The notes under the pieces were generated by a model, which had not been told where the DNA came from, did no database searches, and was given only the letters and a program-made list of their open reading frames with translations. A program made the position numbers and the translations under genes. Positions 12,068 through 23,702 of a stretch of DNA of 64,000 nucleotides are shown in pieces; within the stretch, counting starts at the first letter, position 1, and every line of letters starts with the position of its first letter. Source of the stretch: Melieria omissa (taxonomy: Eukaryota > Arthropoda > Insecta > Diptera > Ulidiidae); assembly GCA_963971225.1 (NCBI GenBank), contig OZ020269.1, positions 30,111,783 to 30,175,782 of the forward strand, in the 5' to 3' direction.

Positions 12068-12645
12068 ATGTCAGCGTCTTATTCGCGGAACGGCTGCGCG
12101 TTGCTGTGCGCGTCCTTAATTTTTTTGATTGCTGCGTGCACGCGACTCGACGCGGCCGGCGCAAGTGTGCTGCTGCACGGCAGCGCCGCCAATTTGGATA
12201 ACATGTTGCGCGATGTGGCCGCAACAACTGCCCGAAATAGCGCGGACAGCAGAAAGGGCCATGTGCCGTCCCAGATGCTGCGAAGCGATGCCAACAACAG
12301 TGCTGAAAGCAGCGATGGCGACGACGACAACGACGTGAGCGTCAGCGACAATCGTCTGGAAGCGGAATCCAGTGTGGAACTGTTGCGGTTCGTCGACGAT
12401 GCTGCCGATGCGGCGCTGTTGCGTCAGCAGCTGACGCCCGCGACCGCATCAAAGGAACAGCTCGCGTCTGAGACACTTTCGCTGCCGGATCAAGTGCAGC
12501 TGCTGTCGAAACAACTGAACGCGCTAATGCTGCGGCGACGCGAGGATTACGCGCTGCTGGAGCATAATTTGCGCAAAACCTTGCGGACTACCACCGATGC
12601 GACCACCAGCGACTCGGATATACGCAACGAGCTGAAACAGTTGAG
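12068..12645 (+). CDS. sca: scabrous, coding exon 1 (residues 1-193)
   Basis: N-terminal part of a Scabrous orthologue, a secreted glycoprotein that spaces neural precursors (eye R8 cells, bristles) together with Notch. The ATG at 12068 has G at -3. The frame stays open upstream to a GTG at 12023, but no upstream in-frame ATG exists. Residues 10-24 (CALLCASLIFLIAAC) form a signal-peptide core, with cleavage likely near residues 30-32. An acidic Ser/Asp/Asn linker covers about 73-95, with an N-glycosylation sequon at N76. From about 137 a heptad-like segment begins (LPDQVQLLSKQLNALMLRRR, then EDYALLEHNLRK), which I recognise as Scabrous-like from memory. The exon ends at the donor gtgagt (12646), splitting the Arg193 codon (phase 2). 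GC content is clearly higher than the flanks. The identification rests on remembered family sequence, not a search. Confidence 0.85.
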
Positions 12646-13186
12646 GTGAGTCGGCTGCAACTGCCAAACATTTTCAGACGTTTGATGTGAGATTCCTGGT
12701 TGCCGCATGGCGGCATCCAGCTGTGTGTTGTGGCGGGTCGGGCGACAGGCTGAGTTCGCCTCAAGCGGATTTGCGTGCTTCCTGTTGTGGCTAAATGTGA
12801 AATTAATTGAAATACTAATCAGTTGCGTTCTCTTTGGTTTGATTGGCGCTTGACGCAGTCAGAGTATTGTTGAGTTGAATTTTGCTCAGTGTTGCCATTA
12901 GAGGGAATGAATCGAGGAGTGAGATGTGAGGTTTATATATATTTTAATGTGCTTCAATATATCAAGAACTGAACCCAACAAAGCTTTTTTAATTTTCAAA
13001 GAAAAATAATTGTTTCTTCTTAATCAAAGTTTTTTCTAAAGTTCCAAATTTCATTCCCAATATAAATTTTGTCAACACGAGTCGGTTAAAATATTAAAAA
13101 ATTTTCCAAAAATTAAAAAAATTCGAAAAGTTCAAAATTTCATTCCCAATATGAACGCCACAAGTCGGTAGAAGTTCTTATGGCTG

Positions 13187-13686
13187 CAGTGATCCGACAC
13201 CATGTACCAGATTCCTGAAATGGCTTTCTCCTAAATCTTAAAAAAAGCTGCAAGGTTTTTTCCAAAAATTAAAAAAATCTCCTAATCATTTTTTTTTATA
13301 ATTTTTGTTGGTACCAACAATGCCTTAGAAATAAACTTCTCATAAAAAATAAAACTATATTTAGTTGTTGTACGTGGACTCTTTATTCATTCAGCTTGAG
13401 CTTAACAACAACTTAACACGAACAAAACATATACAAAATGAGATCGGTATGAAATACGCTTTTGTAAGTTCCTTCAATCATTGCATAAATTCTACACTTT
13501 GAAGCATACAATTTTATTATAATAAATGAGATGAATTAGATACATTTTCAAGGGATCAGTGGCACTAATGATGTCAAATTTTAAATAATCAATTTTCAAT
13601 CTAAGCATTTTTTTCTCCCGAAAATTCTCCTAAAAGACTAAGAATCTTCCAAATCTAGAAGGAAATCTCCTGATCTGGCAACCCTG
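13187..13686 (+). mobile_element. hAT-like element, GTTGCCAGAT family, decayed copy
   Basis: The right end reads ATCTGGCAACCCTG (ends 13686), matching the family end ATCTGGCAACACTG. The left end is damaged: CAGTG at 13187 and CCAGATTCCTGAAATGG at 13206. The interior shares 'TTTCTCCTAAATCTTAAAAA', 'CTTCTCATAAAAAATAAAA' and 'AACAAAACATATA' with the copies at 33316, 41457 and 48392. No clean target duplication remains. No transposase is present. Confidence 0.65.
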
Positions 13687-13793
13687 AACTGACAAAGCCA
13701 TTCTTCTGCAAAGATTCAAATAGTTTGATAAAAAAAAAAGCTGGTGACAGTAAAGTCTACGTTTCCAATAACAGAAAATAATTCAAAACTTAA

Positions 13794-14060
13794 CACGTTC
13801 GCGGACAGTAAACATTTCAGTGAGCTGCAAAAACAGACAGTCAATTTTTGTGGAAACTAGTAGAACTATCTGAAATTTGATTACACATATATTGTTGAAG
13901 TTTATAGCATAGTTTATAGCATTGAATGATATAGCATATTATTTACAAAAATTTCAGTTTATTTAAAATTTAATTCATAAAAATTGGCTTTAAAATTTGA
14001 ATGCTATAGCATTCACGTCATTTTGCATCACTATGAAAATGACTCACGTCCGCGAACGTG
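13794..14060. mobile_element. TTAA-flanked MITE, 267 bp
   Basis: TTAA at 13790-13793 precedes CACGTTCGCGGAC, and the perfect inverted copy GTCCGCGAACGTG ends at 14060 before TTAA at 14061-14064. The 13-bp TIRs with a TTAA duplication resemble piggyBac-type MITEs, although piggyBac ends usually begin CCC and these begin CAC. No coding capacity. Confidence 0.78.
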
Positions 14061-14149
14061 TTAACTTAGAAAAATCCTAGAAAGACCTACAAAGACTACA
14101 TATGACATCCGCTAATATCTCGAAAAGTACTCATCAGATTTTGCTAATT

Positions 14150-14260
14150 TTTCACAAAATAAATTAAAAAAAAACTTAAAATTGTTTACGATAAAAAAAT
14201 AAAAGTCACCAAAGCAAAAGTTGATAGAAATACTAAGAAAAATACTGAGTTTTAAAAATA
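14150..14260 (+). repeat. Dispersed repeat, copy at about 14.2 kb
   Basis: 'AAGTCACCAAAGCAAAAGTT', the following GAT, and the downstream 'AATACTAAGAAAAATACTGAG'-like block closely match 45745-45830 in the same orientation. Boundaries and family are unknown. Confidence 0.6.
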
Positions 14261-15495
14261 AAAAGTCTTTAAAATCACCTTAAACCTTCGCTGCATGGGA
14301 TTCCATATACGTATGCAATGTTATCTTTTCATAGATTTGGAAACTATTCTATTCACCATTTTACAGTTATGAATTCTTAAGTTGTTTTTATGTTGAAACA
14401 TTTGATTAGTAACGGAATTTTGTGAATAACATTGAGAGTATGTGCAAAAGAATCGAGAACAACAACAACAACAAGTGTTTCGATTTGGTGAAATAATTGT
14501 GGTTATTGATGGATTTTGGTTTTGCCCGTCGCCGTCGCTCAGCTGTTTAGTGCGTTGAATTACGTGTATACAGTCCCGACTGACCTCTGTTCGACTGCCC
14601 GTAGTAGCCAACACTAAAATATAGATAAAACCGACTTTCTTTTCGGCGGTAAAACGTCCGAAAAACGTCTTTCATAGATACAGGAATTCAACACAATTTA
14701 ATTTTTATCATCAGAACTTAACTAACAACAAGAATTATATGACAATTTTTTACTGACGAGGGGTTAATGGTCTTTCTAGTGTTAAGAAGTATTGGCATTA
14801 CAACTATTGATTCTCAACTTCAACTTGTCTCCTTTTGCAATAACAAAAAAAAAACAATAATTACTTAAAAAGTATCTAATTTTGAGTAATTTCCACTATT
14901 CCATTAAAAAATCAAATGCCACTGATTCTATTAAAAATTGATTACTTACCACTGTCAGTCTTACTTTTAGTGACATTTTCCAAAAATGAATAGTTTACAT
15001 AAACCAAGATGGTCTAAGAAAACCGAACTTTGCTTCTTACATAAGTAGGGAGCACTATTCTCCAAGGCAAATAGACTGAATCTAGAGTGCATTCAGTTCA
15101 TGTTTTCTATGGAAATTCCATGCTGTTGCTTGAATTTTATTGACATTTTTGTGCAACTTGTGATGTTATGTATCACACAAATATATCAAATAGGTACAAT
15201 AAAAAATATACAATGTTCTTCTAGTTTCTTGTGTGTCTCTGCACTAAGTTTGCTACATTTGCTTCACTGCAGCTTAGAACTTGCGCGTAATATTTTCAAC
15301 ATTAAAAAGACACATTCTTCATAATTTCGCATTAAGTAGGTTTGGCCACTTGAACAACGCTTAAAGTGTTTAACGTGCCGCACTTCAATCCATCAAGTCA
15401 CAAGAGTGCAAAATTTTCACTCGTCAAAACTTGCGTTCACTCACTGCCACCGTCGACATGTAATCCACCTTTTCGCTTGTGTGCATTCATCTGCT

Positions 15496-15499
<4 letters not shown>

Positions 15500-15536
<37 letters not shown>
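15500..15536. repeat. TG dinucleotide microsatellite
   Basis: An uninterrupted (TG) run of about 18 units inside intron 1. It is likely polymorphic and able to adopt Z-DNA. It produces the poly-Val/Cys frame at 15366-15611, which is not a gene. Confidence 0.95.
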
Positions 15537-15539
<3 letters not shown>

Positions 15540-16084
15540 TCTGGGTTAAATAAATATATCAAGCTTAAAGAATTTATTTATTTATTTGTTTGCTTAAGTC
15601 TAGTAACATAGGTTCCTACCGCCTACGAATTTGCCATGTATGTAAAAATAAATCTTATAGCATTAATAATATGAAGGAAGCAAGCAAGGAAGAAGGCATG
15701 TGTCATCGATTAAATGAAAAGCCCCTTTTAAATTGTTGCTAATAAATATGCGACAGATAGGAGGGAAAAGCACGCCTCGACTAGCCACGTGCAAGGAGGC
15801 GTTTACTCGACGCTTACGCGACATTTGCCCAGGGACACGCAAATATGTTGCGAAAATACATGAGTACCTTGAAGCCTCCTAATGATTCCACTTGATTCCA
15901 CAAGCAGTACGCATGCACTCAGGGGCGTAGTTGGAATTTCAACAAATGGGGAAAAAGAGGTTTTTTATAAAAAATTTATAAAAACATACTTTTGAATTGA
16001 AGTTGTACATGGTTATTAGTACATTAAATAATATCTTAAAGTGCGGTTTTTTTAACTTCTCAAATTATACAGCAAGCGCAAGAA

Positions 16085-16175
16085 TAAAAAAATAAAATAA
16101 AATAAAGCAAAACAAAATAGTATAAAATAAAATAAAATAATAAAAAAATAAAATAAAATAGAACAAAATTAAATT
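16085..16175. repeat. Degenerate AAAAT pentanucleotide tract
   Basis: Irregular repeats of AAAAT/ATAAA with interruptions, about 90 bp. It is a smaller relative of the long array at 56013. Confidence 0.75.
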
Positions 16176-18242
16176 AAAAAAATAAATAAATTTTGAATCT
16201 TTAGAAGTCATTATCATTCTGCTACTAGCGAGAGCAGCCACACCGACGTTGCTTTAAATTTGCATACATAATTGCCATCACCACTTCAAGGGCTGAATTT
16301 GTATTCAATTAGTTATCATTTTTATTTTTTCTTTGTGGATACAGGGCAATGGTTTATAAATTAGTTGGTCAGAACAACCTTAGTAATAAAGATCCATTGA
16401 TACCGCAATCATTTGATTTTAAGACCGCTGATTCATTGAACCAGTTTGAGCTCGTTACGAATCCAAATAGACTGTGAAAAGTCTTAGCGACTGGATCCTT
16501 TAAACTGTCGAAGAATAAGTTGCCCAGGTGGTTCATACTTCTTCTAGATAATGCGAAACAAATGCATAGTGAAGTATATTTTCTTTCCCTTTTTCGTTCA
16601 CACATCTTCGAAGGAAGTCATTAGAAAGTAAAACCAGTCTTCTTGCGTGGATATCAATTAAACAGTGATCCTTCGAAACATAACTTGTGATTTTCATCTG
16701 GTCCTTTTTAGTGAGAGAAGCTCTCTAGTTCGAGGGAAGTTTACAGTTGACTATATTTTGCGCGCAGAAAAAAGGATTCAAGCCCTAATAAGCACTGCGA
16801 GGGTCAACAGTTTCTCAATTATGCGAGTGGATTAAAATTTACAAATATGTACCTACTTCAAATATCTATGACTGGTAGAAAACATTTCTATATGTTAGTA
16901 AATGATGAAAAAATTGATATAAAATGTAGCTTTAGTTGTAGCTTTAACACTAAATTTTCTATTTTGAACTTTCAGTACCAAAATATGTAAGTAATACCTC
17001 AAAATTTTAATTTTCTATCTAATTTTATAGACAAAAATGTAATGCGTATTCCGTGCTAAATTTATTCTCACGAATGGAAACTGATAGTTCAAAATAGGAC
17101 ATTTAGTTTGAAGGCAACAATTTCTACTTTCATTTGATATCCGCATATTCATCATTGCAGAACTGTCAAAATTTAAATAAATTCTTTAAAATATGTATGT
17201 CCTCAAAAGTTTAAAGAAGAAAGAAGAAAAGCTTTTAAAAGAAAATTGTATCAGAAAATGAAAAACTGAGTATGTCATGTGTAACCCTGATCGCGCTGAG
17301 CAACACTGACTGTCGGCATATGGCAACGCTGAAATAGGGCTGGCGTCAGTCTGAAGCGGTCGCCGGAGAAGGCAAAACGGACATTTCTCATTTCGTGCAA
17401 ATTCTTCCAATTTAAATTCTTTCATCTTTCCCAATAAAGTGTTTTGATTAAAAAAGGTTACAAGTTTTCACATGTTACCATGAATGTCCTCTAGTTTCAC
17501 GGTTATATAACTTATTGAATGGGTTACGATAAAAGTAGTTTTATTTTGTTGCACCGTGAAATAAAACAACATTTTCAACAACAATAAAACAACAATTACA
17601 AAGTTATAATTCAATAAAATAATCATAATATTTTTTTAATAAAATAAAACAAGTTTCATGTTAGTAGCTTCAACTATGCAAACTGCAACCTATACAGCAG
17701 ACTGGCGGTTTTCATACCCCAAACCCTTTCATCCCCTTGACTACGCTTCTGTGTGCTCATATCAGTTGAAGCGTGTGTACTTACGCACATAAAAATGTAG
17801 GATTTGCGGTGAAGAGTATACAAGTTGCAAAAGCACATTGCCATTTGAGGACGAGCCAAAACTGACTGATTTGCAAAAATAAAAAAAACTGTCGGAGAGA
17901 TTTGCCAACAAATGTCTATAGTTCTTTTTCCGCCAATATACATACATACATAAGTACATTCATACATACACAACTACATTCATATGTACGCACTCACAGC
18001 AGCAGCAGCAGCAGTGAACGTGCACGCATCAAGAAATGACATGATGTCTGCGTGCGCGTGTCCTCGCACCATCCACCCACAACTCGCCTCTTCGAACCCC
18101 ACTTGCTGCAGCCCACAAACTTAACCCCGCGGCAACACATTTATGAGTGTTTGCATTTTTCAAAAGTATTCAAGAGTTAATAACAGTCGGCGCATGTTTG
18201 CAGGTGCATGCGCCCCCTCCCCCCCAACGTACCCAATCCAAT

Positions 18243-18261
18243 CCCACCCAACCCAACCCCC
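18243..18261 (-). other. G-quadruplex-type motif (minus strand)
   Basis: The minus strand reads GGGGGTTGGGTTGGGTGGG: four G-runs of at least three with loops of 2, 2 and 1 nt. A further C-run lies upstream (18212-18226) on the plus strand. In the sense pre-mRNA this is C-rich, so any quadruplex would form on the template DNA strand. Confidence 0.7.
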
Positions 18262-19559
18262 GCTGGCTGAGTACACTTGTGTGTGTGTGTTTAAGTAAAT
18301 GTGCGGCCATTTTTCACTTGTTTGCACATCCCACTTGGCCCCTTGGCCCGAGACCGAGGTCACCATTTGGCGCGCATTTAAAATTGCTTGCGGAAAACAA
18401 AAGTAAATTAAAAATGCCATGCTTTCAATTCTGTAAAATAAAAACAAAAAAAACAAAAAACGTTTTCCCTTATTTAGCTGCCAAGTGGGTATTGTTGTTG
18501 CTGCGTTGATTTGTTATTGTTTACTGGCTCGTCAGAGCGACAGTAAAAGCCTGAAATTGTGCCTTTTGATAAGCAACTTTTAACTTTTAATGTTTCCACT
18601 CTAGTTTGTGGCTGGCAGGAAACGAAAATAGCAAACCATCTAGCAGCAACAGCAACAACAACGACAACAACGCCAATGCCACCAAAGCAAATAGATACGA
18701 ACAACATAACAGTGAATGCGTCGCACAACACTCCACAAATAATCATTATCAACAGACAAACAAAAGCAAACGCCGGCGGCGCGCAAGCAAATTGCAGCTT
18801 CGCACACATCTGCGCTCGCTGCGTCCCCGTTGCTCATGCGCAGACATTCATGTTGACGTGGCCGATACGAGTATTCCGGGCACAAAGCGACGCTGCCACG
18901 TACTCGTACGCGGCCATTGTTTCGTAGCCGTTGGTTGTTGTCTGTCTGTCTGCCTATCGCCTATTGCCGCGTCGCGGCATTCTTATGGCGTTTTATTTGC
19001 CACAACTTCCATTTGGCATGTGTGCGTCTGCGTGTGTGTGCGTGTGTGTGCAGAGTCCTTAAACTTATTGTGAGTTGGAATGAGATGCGCTGGCATAAAC
19101 ATTCATACTTGAGTTCATATCTCTATATGTTGCTTTTCTGCTTTCTGAATTGACAAAACAACATTGAGACATGAATGTGTATGAGTGTGCGTGTGATATG
19201 ATATATGTGTATTTGCTAAAACATATTTGATTGTTTCTGCGGTGTGGGCCGACGCGTCCTAGACGAGCGAGCAAAATTACGTACGAAAACACGTTCCGTG
19301 TGGTTTTATTAGAAAATCTATTTCATCGTTGCATCAGATTATTTTTCGCACACGCTACGACGAGTATCTAATAAATTGGGATTTAATATTAAGGAATGGA
19401 TGAATATTCATGTTTTTATTGATATTTGTGCATTGGCATTGAGTACTAAGCAAGGAATTTATGTGAGTGGATCAAAATTAGCAAATATATCAAGTACGTG
19501 TGAATGCTAGAAATCATTTCAATGTGTTAGTGAAGAACTTCATGGCAAAGTACGGCAGA

Positions 19560-19714
19560 CAGGGGCGGATTCAGAAAAATATTTCGGGGGGGTTTTAAAA
19601 AGTAATTCTTTGATATTCATAAATTGTCTTCTAATTTGTATGTAGTTTTAATATCGATCTTAATATTTCGGGGGGGGGTTCAACCCCCAAAACACTCTCC
19701 CGAATCCGCCACTG
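19560..19714. mobile_element. hAT-type MITE, 155 bp, perfect 8-bp TSD
   Basis: CAGGGGCGGATTCAG at the left and, inverted, CAGTGGCGGATTCGG at the right are flanked by ACGGCAGA at 19552-19559 and 19715-19722. An 8-bp duplication and CAG...CTG termini are typical of hAT. A G-run sits just inside each end. A left-end fragment of the same family is at 52110-52166. Confidence 0.85.
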
Positions 19715-20041
19715 ACGGCAGACTGTGGCATTTGTGGCCAATACTGTTCATGATCCATTAATTGTATGGAATTTAGTTTTAGACAGAGCCTTTTTAGTTA
19801 ATTTAAATTATATGTTATTATGTTTAGTTGTATGTGATTATAAATGTATGTAAAACATTTGTTTAGCAGACTAAAATTAATGCAAAAATGCTTATTTGTG
19901 CATCATAACGCTTTATAGATTTTGACTCTGTTCACTCTGATATGAACTCTGGGTTAGGCTTTTCAATCAATTATAAATTGATTGAATTGAATAAATTTGC
20001 ATAAAATTTATTCAAAATCAATCATTCAAGTTAGATAAATG

Positions 20042-20387
20042 TTGGGTTGTCAAGAAAGTAATTTCGGTTTTTACAAATAGATAGCGAGAGCTTTGTTTCG
20101 AAGGTTTTTAGTGTGAAGGTATAATTTTTCCGTTTTGACATTTGATTGCTGTGATTTTCAGCTAATCTAAGAAGCAAACTGCGTGAAATTATGGTTCCAG
20201 CTCTTAATTCAGAGTCATTTGAAAATAGCGTGAAAAAATAAAAATTTTATTTTATATATTTTATTCTTTTTTTCGTAGAGGTCGCTGAGGTTCACAAAGA
20301 GAAAACATGTGTGAAGTTTATGATTTTAATTGCTATTTGGTTTGAAAAATTCTGTTCTGGAGGTTTTTTTTATACAAGACGACCTAA
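20042..20387. mobile_element. mariner-type short element
   Basis: The left end TTGGGTTGTCAAGAAAGTAA and the right end, read on the minus strand, TTAGGTCGTCTTGTATAAAA resemble mariner terminal repeats. The right end is followed by TA (20388-20389); the expected left TA reads TG. The interior of about 350 bp holds no transposase frame. It lies about 100 bp before the transposase relic at 20490. Confidence 0.6.
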
Positions 20388-20489
20388 TAAAGCCATAATT
20401 AAGTTGGATAGTTTTGTAACTGTGCAAGAGATGGCAGTGAAATAATTAAAAATAAATAAATAATTGATAATCGCTTTAAAAGTTTTGGT

Positions 20490-21285
20490 TCCTTCTTTTC
20501 GGTTCGGTTCCTTTTTGAAACGAATCATTGCTGGTAGTGAAAATGCATTGTTTTCCAAAACATGGAACAGAAGAGATCATGGTGGAAGTATGATGAACCA
20601 GCACAGACCACAGGGAAACTTGAATTGTATCAAAAAACATACATGCCTTCAATTTGGTGAGACAGATTCGATGAGAGTTTGGTATTCTGAGGTGATTAAA
20701 GGAACCAAACAATCAACTCTGATCTTTGTTATCAACGACTAATGGAACCAAAGATGTGTGGCCTTGCACTATTGTAATGGAACACGATTGCTGTGCGGTT
20801 TGCGGGTTGCGGTTGGCCTTAATTTTTAAGAAGTATTTAAAGAAAAAAGAAAGAATAGGCAAATTAATAAAAAAGATCGAAATTTCGGTGTTGGAATAAG
20901 TAGTAATTTTAAGGGAAGACGCTTAAATTTTTAGTCTCTTCAACTGTTAAATACTTACATGATCTGAGCTCAGACCGCCGTAAGACAGGTTGGTTTCTAT
21001 ATTTTATAATATGTAAAATTTTCGGCATTAGGATCCATAACTATAATGCAAGCCCTCACACATCTCTGGTGGCTTGTAGAAAACTACATATTGGTGCTGT
21101 GTTGGAAATTAATGTCACAACTACTTGAGGGCCGTGATCTGGTACCATAAGATTACCATTTGTTCCAAAGTACCCAAAACTCTTTGAATGGTAACACTTT
21201 CCCTACTGATGATAATCTAAAATCAGACTTGGTTCAGTTTTCTGGTGTTAAGGATCAGCAGTTCTATGAGCGCGGAATCATAAAG
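20490..21285 (+). pseudogene. mariner transposase pseudogene
   Basis: Several mariner transposase blocks appear in order on the plus strand. They are MEQKRSWWKYDEPAQTTGK (about 20562-20618), then in another frame NQTINSDLCYQRLMEPK (ends about 20752), HNYNASPHTSLVACRKL (from 21036), DLVP*DYHLF (from 21136) and QQFYERGIIK near 21285. The second catalytic aspartate block, normally HDN, is changed. Stops and frameshifts are present. About 200 bp of extra DNA seems to separate the second and third blocks. The C-terminal YERGI block is diagnostic of mariner (DD34D). The gene is dead and lacks its N-terminal third. Confidence 0.85.
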
Positions 21286-21329
21286 CAAAAAATTTAAAAT
21301 CATTTATAAGTGAATTTTCGTTCTATAAA

Positions 21330-21910
21330 AAACCAAAACAAAATTACTTGCTTGCGAATCCAGTATTTGAATTTCTGCAGCCCAATATTTGAATTTCTTG
21401 TATTAAAAACAAAAATTTGTCCACACTAAAAACGAAAATTTGTTGTACCTCTTTGATTAAAAAACATTTGTTTTATTAAAAAACAAAAATTATTTTATTT
21501 CATACTACAAAACCAAAATTACTTACTTGCCAGCCCAATATTTGAATTTTTGCTTTATATATTACTCGACTTTTGGTTTGAAATGAATTTGTTGTATTTA
21601 AAAATTAGTTTTATTTCACACTACAAAATCGAAATTACTTCCTTGCGAACCCAATATTTGAAATTTCGCTGTCTACCTTACTTAACTTTTTGATTGAAAT
21701 TCATTTGTTGTTGTTGTAAAATGAAAATGAGTTCTATTTCACACTAAAACCGGAACTTACTTCCTTTCCAGACCTATTGTATGGTTTTCCTTTATACATT
21801 ACTCGAGTCTCTGACTGAAATTAATTGATATTTTAAGAAAAAAATCGTTTTATTTCACACTACCCAACCGAAATTTCTTTCTAGACAGCCAATTATATAA
21901 ATTTGTACTT
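21330..21910. repeat. Tandem repeat, about 120-bp units, five copies
   Basis: 'TTATTTCACACTACAAAAYC', then 'GAAATTACTTCCTTGCGA', then 'CCCAATATTTGAATTT' recur at about 21334, 21511, 21635, 21757 and 21875. The later units are 118-124 bp apart. Copies are diverged and non-coding. Confidence 0.8.
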
Positions 21911-22289
21911 TTCTCATTGCTTCATTTGAAAATTTTGCTAATTAAACACATCTCACTAATGTCAAACGCTCATTTCAAATTGTATTGTAAAAACTGACGA
22001 CAGAAAATGTTCACAAAATGATTTATGTTCTTATTGTCCAAACAAATAAACAACAACCGAAACGTTAAGCATTCAACGACAGACAAGCAATTTTTAAACT
22101 GTTTTGTATGCCAAAAGCCAACACAGTTTAATTTTATTTAATATATATTTGAGCAACGGCACCATTTATTATATCGTTTTGGCCGCAAAGTTATTACATT
22201 TCAATAATTCAGTTTACGCTGCGCCACAACAACGCCGCATGTGTTGTACACCAGTGTAAATAAACACCAATGCCGCAGAACAAAACTTG

Positions 22290-22306
22290 CACACACACAC
22301 ACACAC
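22290..22306. repeat. CA dinucleotide repeat
   Basis: A short (CA) run in intron 1. Related CA/GT runs nearby (22440-22470, 22650) cause the Cys/Val or His/Thr-rich frames on both strands. Confidence 0.85.
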
Positions 22307-23702
22307 ATGCACGTATACACACAACTAGATATTAAAATATTTAACCGTATTAAAAAATCATGACCCAGTGAGCACAATTGTGACGTTTGCTCCGAATGAA
22401 AATAAACGCAATAAAATATAATAAAATTCAGCATAAACACGCACGCACGTGCACACATACACACACAAAGGCACGCATGAAGATTCAGGCACACTTGAAT
22501 GTTCTCGATTTAACCAGCTGCTGCTGTTACCTTCCAACCTTCACGCCCGCCTTGCGTTACTTTTCGCGCCACTCCATCATTCAACGTAATGTCCGCATTC
22601 AGATCTGGCGGATGCAACTGATATCCTGCGATGTTTATATGCGCGCATGTGTGTGTGTGTGAGAGAGTGCGGGTCTCATTTCCGTTTTCCTTTCATTTGT
22701 GTGTATTTATTTTCTATGTTTGTGTTTGTGTTTGTGTTTGCGTGCGAGCTCGTCAATGTGCAGCCAGGCCGAAGCGCTTCTAGCACAAAATCTCACCCTT
22801 CAAGTTATTATTTGCACTTCGCGCTTCAAAGCTTCGTCAAAGAAAAAAATGTATGAATTTTTAATGAACCAGGCAACACTGTGTCAAATAATTGAAAGAT
22901 CTAAATGTTGGCATCATTGTACAGCGCATTATTTTTCCGTTACGGTGGCAATATTTCATAAGTCTGCCGTCAAAATGTATATAGTGATTTGTTTTATTTT
23001 TAGCACAGTTTAATATTTCATATATCTGGCAATCCCGCTTTTGTGGTTGCAAAGGCCGCCGCCGAGTTCGCTTTCGAAATCCGTAATTAAATGTGCCGAA
23101 CGTTCGCTGCAACTTGACGCGGCACAAGGTTTCGCTTTGAAAGTTTACAGCGCAACCGCAGGACGTTTTGCGAGTAATTAAAACCGCAAACTGTTGAGCG
23201 AGTGAAACTGTTTTTAATATATTTAATTAATTTTCAAATTTAGTTGTGCTGCTGCTTTCAAAAAAAAACTCAACCAATTGTTTTTTTTGTTTGTGTGTTA
23301 AAACAATGCAACGAGCTGCTGGCAATTACAGATAATTTTATTTTAATAGTTTTGTTGAAAAGTAAAATTTTTTTTATTTGTTAAGTAAAAAACTTTCGCA
23401 TATATAGAGTGAAAATTAAGTAGAGAGGGGGTTAGGGGTTTTCATTGCGGGTGTCTGGAAGAGTTGTGTATGATAGATGTGACAAATACTTTTATTGTTG
23501 ATTGAAGGTAGATTAATGCCAATAATTCGATAATTATATCACTGAAATGGTTTACTGAACTCGATCCGAGAGTAAAAGTCTGTTTTATATATAAATTGGC
23601 CTGGATTCCACTAATGAACAGTGATTCGACTCCTTATAACTGCGCGACAAAATTAGAAGGAGTGCTTTGTTCTTCATAAAATTTTGTATCTTTTCTAGTT
23701 AA

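Noticed and set aside
12887..12896. CAGTGTTGCC as a fifth hAT end
   Set aside because: No matching right end with the flanking 8-mer was found, and the following sequence does not match the family.
15919..15945. CAGGGGCGTAGTTGG as another hAT MITE end
   Set aside because: Only the first 8 bp resemble the 19560 family. No partner end or target duplication was seen.
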